Source: an uncultured Bacteroidales bacterium
GTDB lineage: Bacteria > Bacteroidota > Bacteroidia > Bacteroidales > Marinilabiliaceae
Assembly: GCA_934699135.1 (NCBI GenBank)
Contig: CAKUVM010000011.1
Coordinates: forward strand, 1-38,955
Direction: 5' to 3'
DNA: 38,955 nt
Under the pieces are notes generated by a model that did not search any database, was not told where the DNA came from, and worked only from the letters and a program-made list of their open reading frames with translations. The position numbers and the translations under genes were made by a program. This document shows positions 24,443 to 31,707 of the stretch, piece after piece (positions within the stretch are counted from its first letter, which is position 1; each line of letters begins with the position of its first letter).

Positions 24443-24472
24443 TTTCTTTGCTCTGTTAATTGTCTATTTTTG
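24443..24472 (+). promoter_or_regulatory. Promoter candidate for the NatAB-like exporter
   Basis: TATTTTTG at 24465-24472 fits TAnnTTTG exactly and ends 31 bp before the ATG at 24504. TTTC (24443-24446) lies 18 bp upstream as an imperfect -33 element; TTTG at 24447 is only 14 bp away. Confidence 0.5.
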
Positions 24473-24503
24473 TGATAAACCTGAACAAACAAAGACAACC
24501 AAG

Positions 24504-25454
24504 ATGGCATTTATCGAAGCCCATGACGTGGTCAAGGACTATTCGGGACACCGCGCGCTGGACGGGCTGACGCTCAGCGTCCCGCAGGGCTGCGTCTATG
24601 GCCTGCTGGGCCCCAACGGGGCTGGCAAGACCACCTTTATAAGGATTCTGAACCAAATAACGAGGCCAGACAGCGGCGAGGTGCTCATTGACGGCCGCAA
24701 GCTCTGCCCCGAGGACATTGGCCGCATAGGCTACCTGCCCGAGGAGCGCGGCCTCTACAAAAAAATGAAAGTGGGGGAGGAGGCCATATACCTGGCGCGC
24801 CTGAAAGGTCTCTCGGCCATGGAGGCTCGCCACAGACTGAAGGCCTGGTTTGAGAAGTTCGAGATCTCTGACTGGTGGGACAAGAAAGTGGAGCAGCTCT
24901 CAAAGGGCATGCAGCAAAAGGTGCAGTTCATCGTCACTGTGCTTCACGAGCCCAGCCTGCTCATCTTTGATGAGCCTTTCAGCGGCTTCGACCCCGTTAA
25001 CGCCAACCTGCTCAAAAACGAGATTCTCGAACTTAAAGCGAAGGGCGCCACGGTCATCTTCTCAACACACAACATGGCCTCTGTCGAGGAGGTGTGTGAT
25101 GACATCACGCTCATCAACAAGAGCCGCGCAGTGCTGTCCGGCTCTGTCGATGCCGTGCGTCAACAGTTTAAGGAGAATGTGTTCCAGGTTCGCTTTGCCG
25201 GCTCGGCCGACACCCTGCTTCAGCCTGGCTCCCTTGTGACGCTCTCTGGCGCTCACGCCGTGGGCGGGCTCACCGAGGCTCTCGTACGCCCGGCGGCCGA
25301 GGCTGCCGGCATGACTCCCAATGAGCTCATCCGTCACCTGCTCTCCAAGGTGGAGCTGGTCAGTTTCGAGGAGAAATTGCCCAGCGTGAACGACATTTTT
25401 ATCAAGGTGGTAGGCCAGTCCAACGCCAACAATAAGCAAAGCAATGAGCAGTAA
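24504..25454 (+). CDS. ABC transporter ATP-binding protein (NatA-like)
   Basis: A 316-residue ATPase. Walker A is LLGPNGAGKTTF, the signature motif is QLSKGMQQK, and Walker B is LLIFDEPFSGFDP, followed by the switch His in IFSTHNMAS. The ~80-residue C-terminal extension after VLSGSVDAVRQ is usual for exporters of the NatA/CcmA-like group. ATG 24504 was chosen because the upstream in-frame residues are not family-like and a promoter box lies at 24465. The gene overlaps the permease by 11 bp, so translation is coupled. It powers the ABC-2 permease that follows. The substrate (sodium, drug or peptide) cannot be told from sequence. Confidence 0.94.
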   Translation: MAFIEAHDVVKDYSGHRALDGLTLSVPQGCVYGLLGPNGAGKTTFIRILNQITRPDSGEVLIDGRKLCPEDIGRIGYLPEERGLYKKMKVGEEAIYLARLKGLSAMEARHRLKAWFEKFEISDWWDKKVEQLSKGMQQKVQFIVTVLHEPSLLIFDEPFSGFDPVNANLLKNEILELKAKGATVIFSTHNMASVEEVCDDITLINKSRAVLSGSVDAVRQQFKENVFQVRFAGSADTLLQPGSLVTLSGAHAVGGLTEALVRPAAEAAGMTPNELIRHLLSKVELVSFEEKLPSVNDIFIKVVGQSNANNKQSNEQ

Positions 25455-26772
25455 ACTGTCTCTCATAATCAACCGCGAGTATTCCACCCGCGTCCGCAAA
25501 AAGAGCTTCATCATCATGTCGCTCCTCATGCCCGTAGGCATGATTCTCCTTATGGCCCTGCCCACGCTCATCGCCATGGTGGGTCAGACAGAGGCTTCCA
25601 AGATTGCCGTGATTGACCGCACTCAACGCTACGGCCAGGCCCTGACCGACGACAGCTCGGCCACATACTCCCTCCTTGCGGCCGACACAGACGAAGACAG
25701 CCTCCGCGCGGCCTATGAGGCTGGCGGCTTCGACGCCTATATGGTCATAGGCGGCAGGCCCGACGTCAAAGACAGCGTCAGGCTATACTCGCAGTCCACG
25801 CTGCCCATGGAGACCGTCAGCCACACCGAGGACGATCTCCGAGAGGCCCTGCGCCGCGAGATAATGGACAACTATGAGGGTCACTCCGCGGGGCTCGACT
25901 CTCTCTTCGAGCGTGTCAACGACGCCACTGCGCGCGTCACCACCATAAGCATTGCTGATGACGGGTCGGAGAGCGAAGACTCGGCAGCCGTGGGCACCGT
26001 GGTGGCCTTGGTGGCGGCCATGCTCATATACATGTTCGTCATAACCACCGGCTCCATGGTCATGCAGGGCGTTATGGAAGAGAAGACAAACCGCATTGTG
26101 GAGGTCTTGGTGTCGTCGGTGAGGCCGTTCGAGCTGATGATGGGCAAGATCATAGGCATCGCACTCGTGGCCCTCACGCAGTTGGCCATCTGGATTGTCT
26201 TGGGCGTGGCCCTCATGGCGTGCGCCGCGTCAATCTTCGCGCCAGAGGCTGCTGCCGTGGCGTCTTCCGTGGCCGCGGATCCCGCCGTGGCGTCTTCTAT
26301 GGCGGATCCCGGAGTGGTGTCGGAGATCATGGCCAAGCTCCAGGCCGTCAATTTTGTCCAGATCATATCGCTCTTCGTGGTCTACTTCCTCTTTGGCTAT
26401 TTGCTCTATGCCAGCCTGTTCGCCATTTGCGGGGCCGCCATGGACTCTCCGCAAGACGGCTCGCAGCTGACGCTCATTGTCGTGATTCCGCTCTTTGCGG
26501 CCATCTACATTGCCATCCATACCATGCAAGACCCCTCCAGCCAACTCTCTTTCTGGAGCTCTATGTTCCCTTTCACGTCGCCCATCATCATGATGGCGCG
26601 CCTGCCCTTTGGCGTCCCGGCGTGGGAGATTGCGCTCTCGCTCGTGCTCCTTATCGGCACTTTTGTCCTTTTCACGTGGATTGCCGCCCGCATCTACCGT
26701 GTCGGCATTCTTATGTATGGCAAGAAAGTGACGTTTGGAGAGATCATAAAGTGGTTCCGTCAATCGGAGTAG
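25444..26772 (+). CDS. ABC-2 type permease (NatB-like)
   Basis: A 442-residue inner-membrane permease. The first helix follows a basic lead (REYSTRVRKKSFIIMSLLMP). Then comes a large extracytoplasmic domain (about 45-175). At least five membrane segments follow, with the family's coupling motif GVMEEKTNRIVEVLVSSVRP between two of them. An Ala/Val/Asp-Pro-rich insert (about 270-300) sits between segments. This is the COG1668/NatB type of export permease. It overlaps the ATPase gene and ends before a clear terminator, so the two genes form a complete exporter. Confidence 0.92.
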   Translation: MSSKLSLIINREYSTRVRKKSFIIMSLLMPVGMILLMALPTLIAMVGQTEASKIAVIDRTQRYGQALTDDSSATYSLLAADTDEDSLRAAYEAGGFDAYMVIGGRPDVKDSVRLYSQSTLPMETVSHTEDDLREALRREIMDNYEGHSAGLDSLFERVNDATARVTTISIADDGSESEDSAAVGTVVALVAAMLIYMFVITTGSMVMQGVMEEKTNRIVEVLVSSVRPFELMMGKIIGIALVALTQLAIWIVLGVALMACAASIFAPEAAAVASSVAADPAVASSMADPGVVSEIMAKLQAVNFVQIISLFVVYFLFGYLLYASLFAICGAAMDSPQDGSQLTLIVVIPLFAAIYIAIHTMQDPSSQLSFWSSMFPFTSPIIMMARLPFGVPAWEIALSLVLLIGTFVLFTWIAARIYRVGILMYGKKVTFGEIIKWFRQSE

Positions 26773-26805
26773 CATAGGCGCCGCGAGGCGCATCCCTTTC
26801 CCTAG

Positions 26806-26838
26806 TGGGCTGGTGGCTTTGCCGTCAGCCCATTTTTT
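26806..26838 (+). terminator. Rho-independent terminator of the NatAB-like operon
   Basis: tgggctg (26806-26812) pairs with cagccca (26826-26832), an inner ggc/gcc extends the stem, and six T residues follow. Confidence 0.93.
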
Positions 26839-27136
26839 GTGTCCCTCCTATCGGCTATGTCATGATGTGGCATATTATTCTATTTACACAAAATATATTG
26901 GTATATATGGCAATGTATATGTCTTTATGTGGCATATAACGCCATTGGTCACCGAATTTTACAATAAAAATTGGTATGAAATGTCGTTTCGTCAAAAATT
27001 TGGGGCGTTTGGTCAAACGGAGGCGCGTCTTGTGGGTGCATAATGTTGTCTGTGGATAACTTTGCCGCTGTAGAAAGTCGGGTGATCGCCCAACGCTAAA
27101 ACCAAGTACTGTTTAATCGTTAAACTAAAATCCGTA
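26839..27136 (+). other. AT-rich intergenic stretch with an 11-bp direct repeat
   Basis: No gene is supported here; the ORF at 26813-27043 has no family features. The stretch is far richer in A/T than its surroundings. It holds atgtggcatat twice (26865-26875 and 26927-26937, 62 bp apart) and many TATAT runs. It probably carries the promoter and possible regulator sites of the lipoprotein-barrel operon. Confidence 0.5.
27057..27064 (+). promoter_or_regulatory. -7 box candidate for the lipoprotein-barrel operon
   Basis: TAACTTTG is an exact TAnnTTTG, 72 bp before the ATG at 27137. The nearest CTTG (27029-27032) is 24 bp upstream, a little too far for a good -33 element. Confidence 0.42.
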
Positions 27137-28819
27137 ATGAAAAGTACTAAGCTACTTTACATGTCGCTTGCTGCCGCCCTGGCAGCGACGAACCTGACGA
27201 GCTGTATTGACAATGACGAGCCGGACGGCATCGCGGCCCTTCGCCAGGCCAAGTCTGAGTACGTCAAGGCCGAGACGGCAGTCAAGAACGCCGAGGCCGA
27301 GAAGCAGACCCTTGAGAATCAGCTGATCGAGTACCAGAAGCAGATCCAGGAGATCAACGTCAAGCTCAAAGATCTGGAATACAAGAAAGCTGCCGCACAG
27401 AACGAGCTTGAGATTGAGCAAATCAACAACGAGAAGGCTCTGCTCTCTAAGCAACTGGAGGCTCAGCAGCTTGAGATGGAGACAACGCTCCTCAACCTCA
27501 AGGCCGCAAACGCGCAGGCGCAGCAGGCCTACGCCAGCGCGCTCAATGCCGCAAAGGCCGACGCCGAGGTCTTTGATGAGCAGAGCGGAAGCTACGTCAC
27601 CTTGCGCAACGTCTATGGCAAGCTCAAGAATGCTCAGAGTGCTCTTTACATTGCGGAGCAAAATTATCTCTATCGGTGGCAGGATTATGTGAGTGCTGCC
27701 AACACAGCCGCTACTGACTCCGTCACTATCGAGGCTACGCTCAAGAATAACCTCGCCTCCGCCAAGTATGCGCAAGAGAAGGCCGAAGCGATCGTCGAGA
27801 TAGGCCAGAGCTACTACGACCAGCTTAAGGCAGCCGGCTCGCTCACAGAAGAGGATAAAGCCAAGGCGACTATCGAGTTCGAGGCCAAGAAAGCGTCAAT
27901 TGAGTCTGAGCAGAGCGAAAACCAGGCTGCTCGTGAGGCTTTCCGTCTGACCTATGAGCAGAAGTGCGACGAGTTTAACGCCCAGATCGCTGACCTTGAG
28001 GGACAGAAGACGGGTTATGACAAGGATGGCAACACATACTCATATTGGTATTACAACCCTTACTACTTTTCTTATTCCTTTACAGACGTTAACGGCAAAT
28101 CATTCGAACATTCGTATTGGTATTATTCCACCCCCATCGTCCTTTACCCGAATAACGATGAGCTTCAGAAGCTCATCGAGAGATTCATGGACTTGAATGA
28201 GAAGCACCAAGATCAGGTGAATGCGTACGAGGTTCAAAGGTACGTGTATGAGGAAAACAAGAGTGCTTACAATGATTCGGTGTCCGCTGGCAAGAGTGAG
28301 GAGGTTATAGCTAAGGCTAAAGAAGCCCTTGTTGCGGCCGAAAATGCCCTGAAAAAGGAGTACGAGGCTCTTGTAGCGACCGATGCGGACGTTAGGAAGG
28401 CTTCATCCGACATCTACGATGCCTTTAATTCCATTGAAGACAAGATTTCGGAAGTCCGACTTGCAAAGGCGATTCTCAGCTCCACCGATCCTGAGCTTGA
28501 AGCTGAGGCCACTAAGCTCCAGTATGAGTTGAATCTTGTTGACGCTGCCGAGAACGCTTTGGGCAATGACGACCTGACAGACATCGAGGAGGAGCTTGAG
28601 AAGGCCAAAGCCAACGTCGAGACAGCCAAGGCCAATGTGGCGGCCGCGCAGCTCAAACTAGACCAGTTCTATGAGGGTTCCTATTCTGCCGCAGACTATG
28701 TCAAGCAGGCCAAGCTCGCCCTCGATGAGGCCAAGAAGAGCCGCGATGAGGCCAAGGCGACCTACGACTACTACTCGGAGCTCTACAAGAGCACCGTGGC
28801 CAAGCTTTCCGCAGAATAA
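27137..28819 (+). CDS. Coiled-coil lipoprotein of unknown function
   Basis: A 560-residue protein with a lipoprotein signal: MKSTKLLYMSLAAALAATN then the lipobox LTSC, so it is probably lipid-anchored through Cys23, with Asp/Glu after it, as for surface-exposed Bacteroidota lipoproteins. Residues about 30-300 and 345-560 are long Lys/Glu/Ala/Gln heptad stretches, a strong coiled-coil pattern. Between them, about 300-340, is a sharply different block rich in Tyr and Trp, with SYWYYN and SYWYYS and few charged residues. That block is also AT-rich at DNA level. No named family was recognised. A small outer-membrane barrel follows after 18 bp, so the two probably act together at the outer membrane. 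Confidence 0.85.
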   Translation: MKSTKLLYMSLAAALAATNLTSCIDNDEPDGIAALRQAKSEYVKAETAVKNAEAEKQTLENQLIEYQKQIQEINVKLKDLEYKKAAAQNELEIEQINNEKALLSKQLEAQQLEMETTLLNLKAANAQAQQAYASALNAAKADAEVFDEQSGSYVTLRNVYGKLKNAQSALYIAEQNYLYRWQDYVSAANTAATDSVTIEATLKNNLASAKYAQEKAEAIVEIGQSYYDQLKAAGSLTEEDKAKATIEFEAKKASIESEQSENQAAREAFRLTYEQKCDEFNAQIADLEGQKTGYDKDGNTYSYWYYNPYYFSYSFTDVNGKSFEHSYWYYSTPIVLYPNNDELQKLIERFMDLNEKHQDQVNAYEVQRYVYEENKSAYNDSVSAGKSEEVIAKAKEALVAAENALKKEYEALVATDADVRKASSDIYDAFNSIEDKISEVRLAKAILSSTDPELEAEATKLQYELNLVDAAENALGNDDLTDIEEELEKAKANVETAKANVAAAQLKLDQFYEGSYSAADYVKQAKLALDEAKKSRDEAKATYDYYSELYKSTVAKLSAE

Positions 28820-28837
28820 CAATCACACCCGACCAGC

Positions 28838-29647
28838 ATGAAAAGAAGATTTAGCGCAGTGGCGCTGCTTCTCCTACTCCTCGCGCCAGCCGCTGCGCTG
28901 GCGCAGGATGCCGGTCAGTTTCAAGTGTCGCTCGTGCTGGGAAACAACACTATGTTCAAGCAGAACACCAGTGCCTACCTCCTGCCCGAATATGACAACA
29001 GTAGCTCCGCGCCCGGCACGGGCATTGGCGGTGACAATGTGAGCTCCGCCGACCCGGGCTACTACTTGAATCTTGGCGAGCTGGGAAGCAACAACCTGCT
29101 CAACATGGTCGGTGTCCAAGGCCGATATTTCATCACCAAAAACATCGACGTCAATCTTATGTTCGCAATGAACATTGCGGCCACGCCTAAGAAGGACTTC
29201 GTGGAGGGTGACGAGAGCGTCGCGGACATGGCCATACCGCAGTCACGCTACATCGAGGGCAAGCTCTCGACCAACTGGATGGCAAACGTGGGTTCCAACT
29301 GGCATTTCGCCACGGCCAATGAGCGCCTCTCGCTCTATGCGGGCGTTGCTTTCGGAGGCCAGATGGGGCGAATCCAGGCCACGAGGCCCTATACGGGAGA
29401 AGACGAGAAGGTCTTGTTCACCCCCTCGTCTCGAGCCGGGCAGATATGGGCAATATCCGGCTCCCTTGTCGGAGGCATTGAGTTTGAGGTGACAAAGGGG
29501 CTCGTTTTGGGCCTGGAGGTCGCTCCGGCATCATACCAATACAGCCAGCTTGAGGTCTATCCCAAAGGCTATGACACCTACGTGGCTCAGCATCATGACA
29601 TCAAGATCTTCGCCACGCCTAATTTTAAGATTGGCTTCAGATTCTAG
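28838..29647 (+). CDS. BT1926-type outer-membrane beta-barrel protein
   Basis: A 269-residue protein with a classic signal peptide (basic start, LLLLLLAPAAALAQ, cleavage before DAGQ). The mature part is alternating amphipathic strands separated by Gly/Asn/Asp turns, ending in Phe (FKIGFRF), the outer-membrane insertion signal. The stretch PGYYLNLGELGSNNLLNMVG followed by QGRYFITKNIDVNLMFAMNI resembles the BT1926 family as I remember it; the family name is a memory-based call. It is translated with the coiled-coil lipoprotein and ends at a strong terminator. A structural or anchoring role at the outer membrane is likely; no enzyme motif is seen. Confidence 0.82.
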   Translation: MKRRFSAVALLLLLLAPAAALAQDAGQFQVSLVLGNNTMFKQNTSAYLLPEYDNSSSAPGTGIGGDNVSSADPGYYLNLGELGSNNLLNMVGVQGRYFITKNIDVNLMFAMNIAATPKKDFVEGDESVADMAIPQSRYIEGKLSTNWMANVGSNWHFATANERLSLYAGVAFGGQMGRIQATRPYTGEDEKVLFTPSSRAGQIWAISGSLVGGIEFEVTKGLVLGLEVAPASYQYSQLEVYPKGYDTYVAQHHDIKIFATPNFKIGFRF

Positions 29648-29679
29648 AGCCGTTTCTTGATAAACCCCTGTTACGTTCC

Positions 29680-29717
29680 GAATCCCGGCCAGGCAACCCT
29701 GGCCGGGATTCTTTTTT
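29680..29717 (+). terminator. Rho-independent terminator after the outer-membrane barrel gene
   Basis: gaatcccggccagg (29680-29693) and cctggccgggattc (29698-29711) form a perfect 14-bp stem with a 4-nt loop, followed by six T residues. Confidence 0.98.
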
Positions 29718-29718
29718 G

Positions 29719-29726
29719 TATTTTTG
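29719..29726 (+). promoter_or_regulatory. -7 box candidate directly before the U32 gene
   Basis: TATTTTTG is an exact TAnnTTTG that ends 6 bp before the ATG at 29733 and starts one base after the T run of the upstream terminator. The -33 region would lie inside the terminator stem and shows no TTTG. If used, the mRNA would be nearly leaderless. Confidence 0.42.
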
Positions 29727-29732
29727 CGGTCA

Positions 29733-31592
29733 ATGGAAAGATATGACAGGAAGACGATTGAGCTTCTGGCGCCAGCCAAGAGCCTGGAGTGCGGGCGCGT
29801 GGCCATAGACCATGGGGCCGACGCCGTCTACATAGGCGCGCCTAGGTTTGGGGCGCGCAGGGCGGCGGCCAACACCATTGATGACATTGCCGCCCTGGCG
29901 GACTATGCCCACCTCTACGGCGCGCGAGTCCACGTGGCGCTCAACACCGTGCTCTCTGACAATGAGGTGGCCGACGCCCGCCGCTTGGCCTGGGAGGTCT
30001 ATGAGGCCGGTGCCGACGTCCTCATTGTGCAAGATATGGCTTTGCTCCGAGGCCATATGCCGCCCATCGAACTCCACGCCTCCACGCAGTGCGACAACCG
30101 CGACGCGGATAAGGCCTTGTTTTGGCAGCAGGTGGGCTTGAGCCAGGTGGTGCTGGCCCGCGAGCTGTCAGTCAAGGAGATAGCCGCCATAGCACGTCAG
30201 ACGCGGGTGAGGCTGGAGGCCTTTGTCCATGGCGCCTTGTGCGTGTCATATAGCGGCCAGTGCTATATGAGCCTGATGCGCGGCGGCAGATCCGCCAACC
30301 GTGGCGAGTGCGCGCAGCCTTGTCGCCTGGCTTACGACCTCGCGGGGGCCGACGGCACCGTGTTGCGCCGCAAGGCCCACGTCCTCTCTCTCCGCGACAA
30401 CTGCCAGGCCGCCAACCTGGAGGCTCTCATCAATGCCGGTGTCTCTTCTTTCAAAATAGAGGGGCGGCTCAAAGACGCCGACTATGTGGCCAACATAACG
30501 CTCCACTATCGCAGCCTCTTAGACGAGGTGCTGGCGCGTCGCCCCGATCTGCGTCGCCTTTCCTCCGGCCGTGTGGAGCCCGGCTTTGAACCCTCCCCGG
30601 CCAAGAGCTTCAATCGCGGCTTCACGGACTATTTCGCCCATGGCCGACAGGCCGACATCTGGCAGCCGCTCACGCCCAAATCCATAGGCGAACCTTTGGG
30701 CAAGGCCGAGGCCGTCAGGGTTGGGGGGCGGTTCGCCATCCGCACGCGGTTGGCCGTGAGCAATGGCGACGGGCTTTGCTTCTTCGGCCGAGGGGGGCTG
30801 GAAGGCATAAGGGTGAACACGGCTTCCGAGGTTAAGGACGGGCTTGTCTGCGTCACTGCGCAAGATGTCGGGGGACTGAAGGCGGGGGACATGATCTTCC
30901 GCAACGCCGATGTGGCCTTTGCCGATGCTCTCCGACATGACAAGACGGTGCGCAAGGTTGGCCTTCGTCTCACGCTCTCTTATGCCTGTGGCCGTCTTTC
31001 TTTGCGCTTGGAGGATGAGGATGGCGTCATGACCGAGACCTCTTCCGCGGCCAACGCCACAGAGGCCAGAGACCGGTCTGCCTCGGCTCGGCAGATGACG
31101 GCTCAGCTCTCCAAGATGGGTGGCACGCCGTTTTTTCCCGTCTCCCTAGACGTGATGCCCGATGCTGCGGCCATCTTCGTCCCGTCTGCCGAACTCAATG
31201 CGCTGCGCCGCTCCGCTCTTGAGGCTCACGCCAAGGCCCGTGTGGCGCACTTTCGTCCAGTGGCCGCGGAGCGGCGCGAGCAGCCCGACACGCGTTTCCC
31301 AAAAGCCATCTTGGGCCGTGAGGCAAACGTGGTCAACTGCGAGGCGCGCGCTTTCTACGAGGCACACGGCTCGCGCGTGGAGGAGTGGGGCTATGAGAGG
31401 CAACAGCCAGCGGGCAGGGGGGTGCGTGTCATGACCATGAGGCACTGCCTGCTCTTCTCGCTTGGCAAATGCCTCCGGTCACATCCCGAATGCGCCGCGC
31501 TGGTGCCGCTCACCATTACCGATGCCGATGGGCGCAAGTTTGAGGCGCGGCCCGACTGCAAGGCTTGCAGAATGGAAGTCTTCACGGCCTGA
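29733..31592 (+). CDS. rlhA: U32 family protein, probably 23S rRNA cytidine hydroxylase RlhA
   Basis: A 619-residue protein. The N-terminal U32 domain shows IELLAPAKSLECGRVAIDHG, VALNTVLSDNE, ELHASTQCDN and the cysteine-rich signature VHGALCVSYSGQCYMS with NRGECAQPCR. A DUF3656-like middle follows. The C-terminus has MRHCLLFSLGKCLR and RPDCKACRMEVF, more cysteines of the kind that bind an iron-sulfur cluster. Length and this two-part layout fit RlhA (YdcP), which hydroxylates C2501 of 23S rRNA in E. coli, rather than the shorter tRNA enzyme TrhP/YegQ. Annotation as a protease or collagenase is an older name. ATG 29733 is chosen over 29724 because it follows the -7 box. No partner genes are adjacent. 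Confidence 0.87.
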   Translation: MERYDRKTIELLAPAKSLECGRVAIDHGADAVYIGAPRFGARRAAANTIDDIAALADYAHLYGARVHVALNTVLSDNEVADARRLAWEVYEAGADVLIVQDMALLRGHMPPIELHASTQCDNRDADKALFWQQVGLSQVVLARELSVKEIAAIARQTRVRLEAFVHGALCVSYSGQCYMSLMRGGRSANRGECAQPCRLAYDLAGADGTVLRRKAHVLSLRDNCQAANLEALINAGVSSFKIEGRLKDADYVANITLHYRSLLDEVLARRPDLRRLSSGRVEPGFEPSPAKSFNRGFTDYFAHGRQADIWQPLTPKSIGEPLGKAEAVRVGGRFAIRTRLAVSNGDGLCFFGRGGLEGIRVNTASEVKDGLVCVTAQDVGGLKAGDMIFRNADVAFADALRHDKTVRKVGLRLTLSYACGRLSLRLEDEDGVMTETSSAANATEARDRSASARQMTAQLSKMGGTPFFPVSLDVMPDAAAIFVPSAELNALRRSALEAHAKARVAHFRPVAAERREQPDTRFPKAILGREANVVNCEARAFYEAHGSRVEEWGYERQQPAGRGVRVMTMRHCLLFSLGKCLRSHPECAALVPLTITDADGRKFEARPDCKACRMEVFTA

Positions 31593-31663
31593 CGCGCCCC
31601 CGACGGCGTTGAGGTGGGAATATTGCCATCCGCACGACCCTATTTTTGTTCACCTTAACACAA

Positions 31664-31699
31664 GATAAAACTCAAATCGTGTTTTAAGTTTTATCTTTG
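31664..31699 (+). promoter_or_regulatory. Inverted repeat overlapping the -7 box of the DUF5686 gene
   Basis: gataaaact (31664-31672) is repeated inverted as agttttatc (31687-31695), a perfect 9-bp palindrome with a 14-bp spacer (23 bp between half-site starts). The right half overlaps TATCTTTG (31692-31699), an exact -7 consensus that ends 8 bp before the ATG at 31708. This is where an operator would block RNA polymerase. A terminator of the upstream gene is less likely, as the stem is AT-rich. Confidence 0.5.
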
Positions 31700-31707
31700 C
31701 CGCTACG

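Noticed and set aside
24214..24503. SAM riboswitch upstream of metY
   Set aside because: Looked for because metY is often controlled this way; the expected ~80-nt leader shows only a short GGGG/CCCC pairing and none of the conserved SAM-element features I could recognise.
26813..27043. 76-codon ORF after the NatB-like gene
   Set aside because: It starts inside the terminator, covers AT-rich promoter DNA and shows no domain or export signal of a known type.
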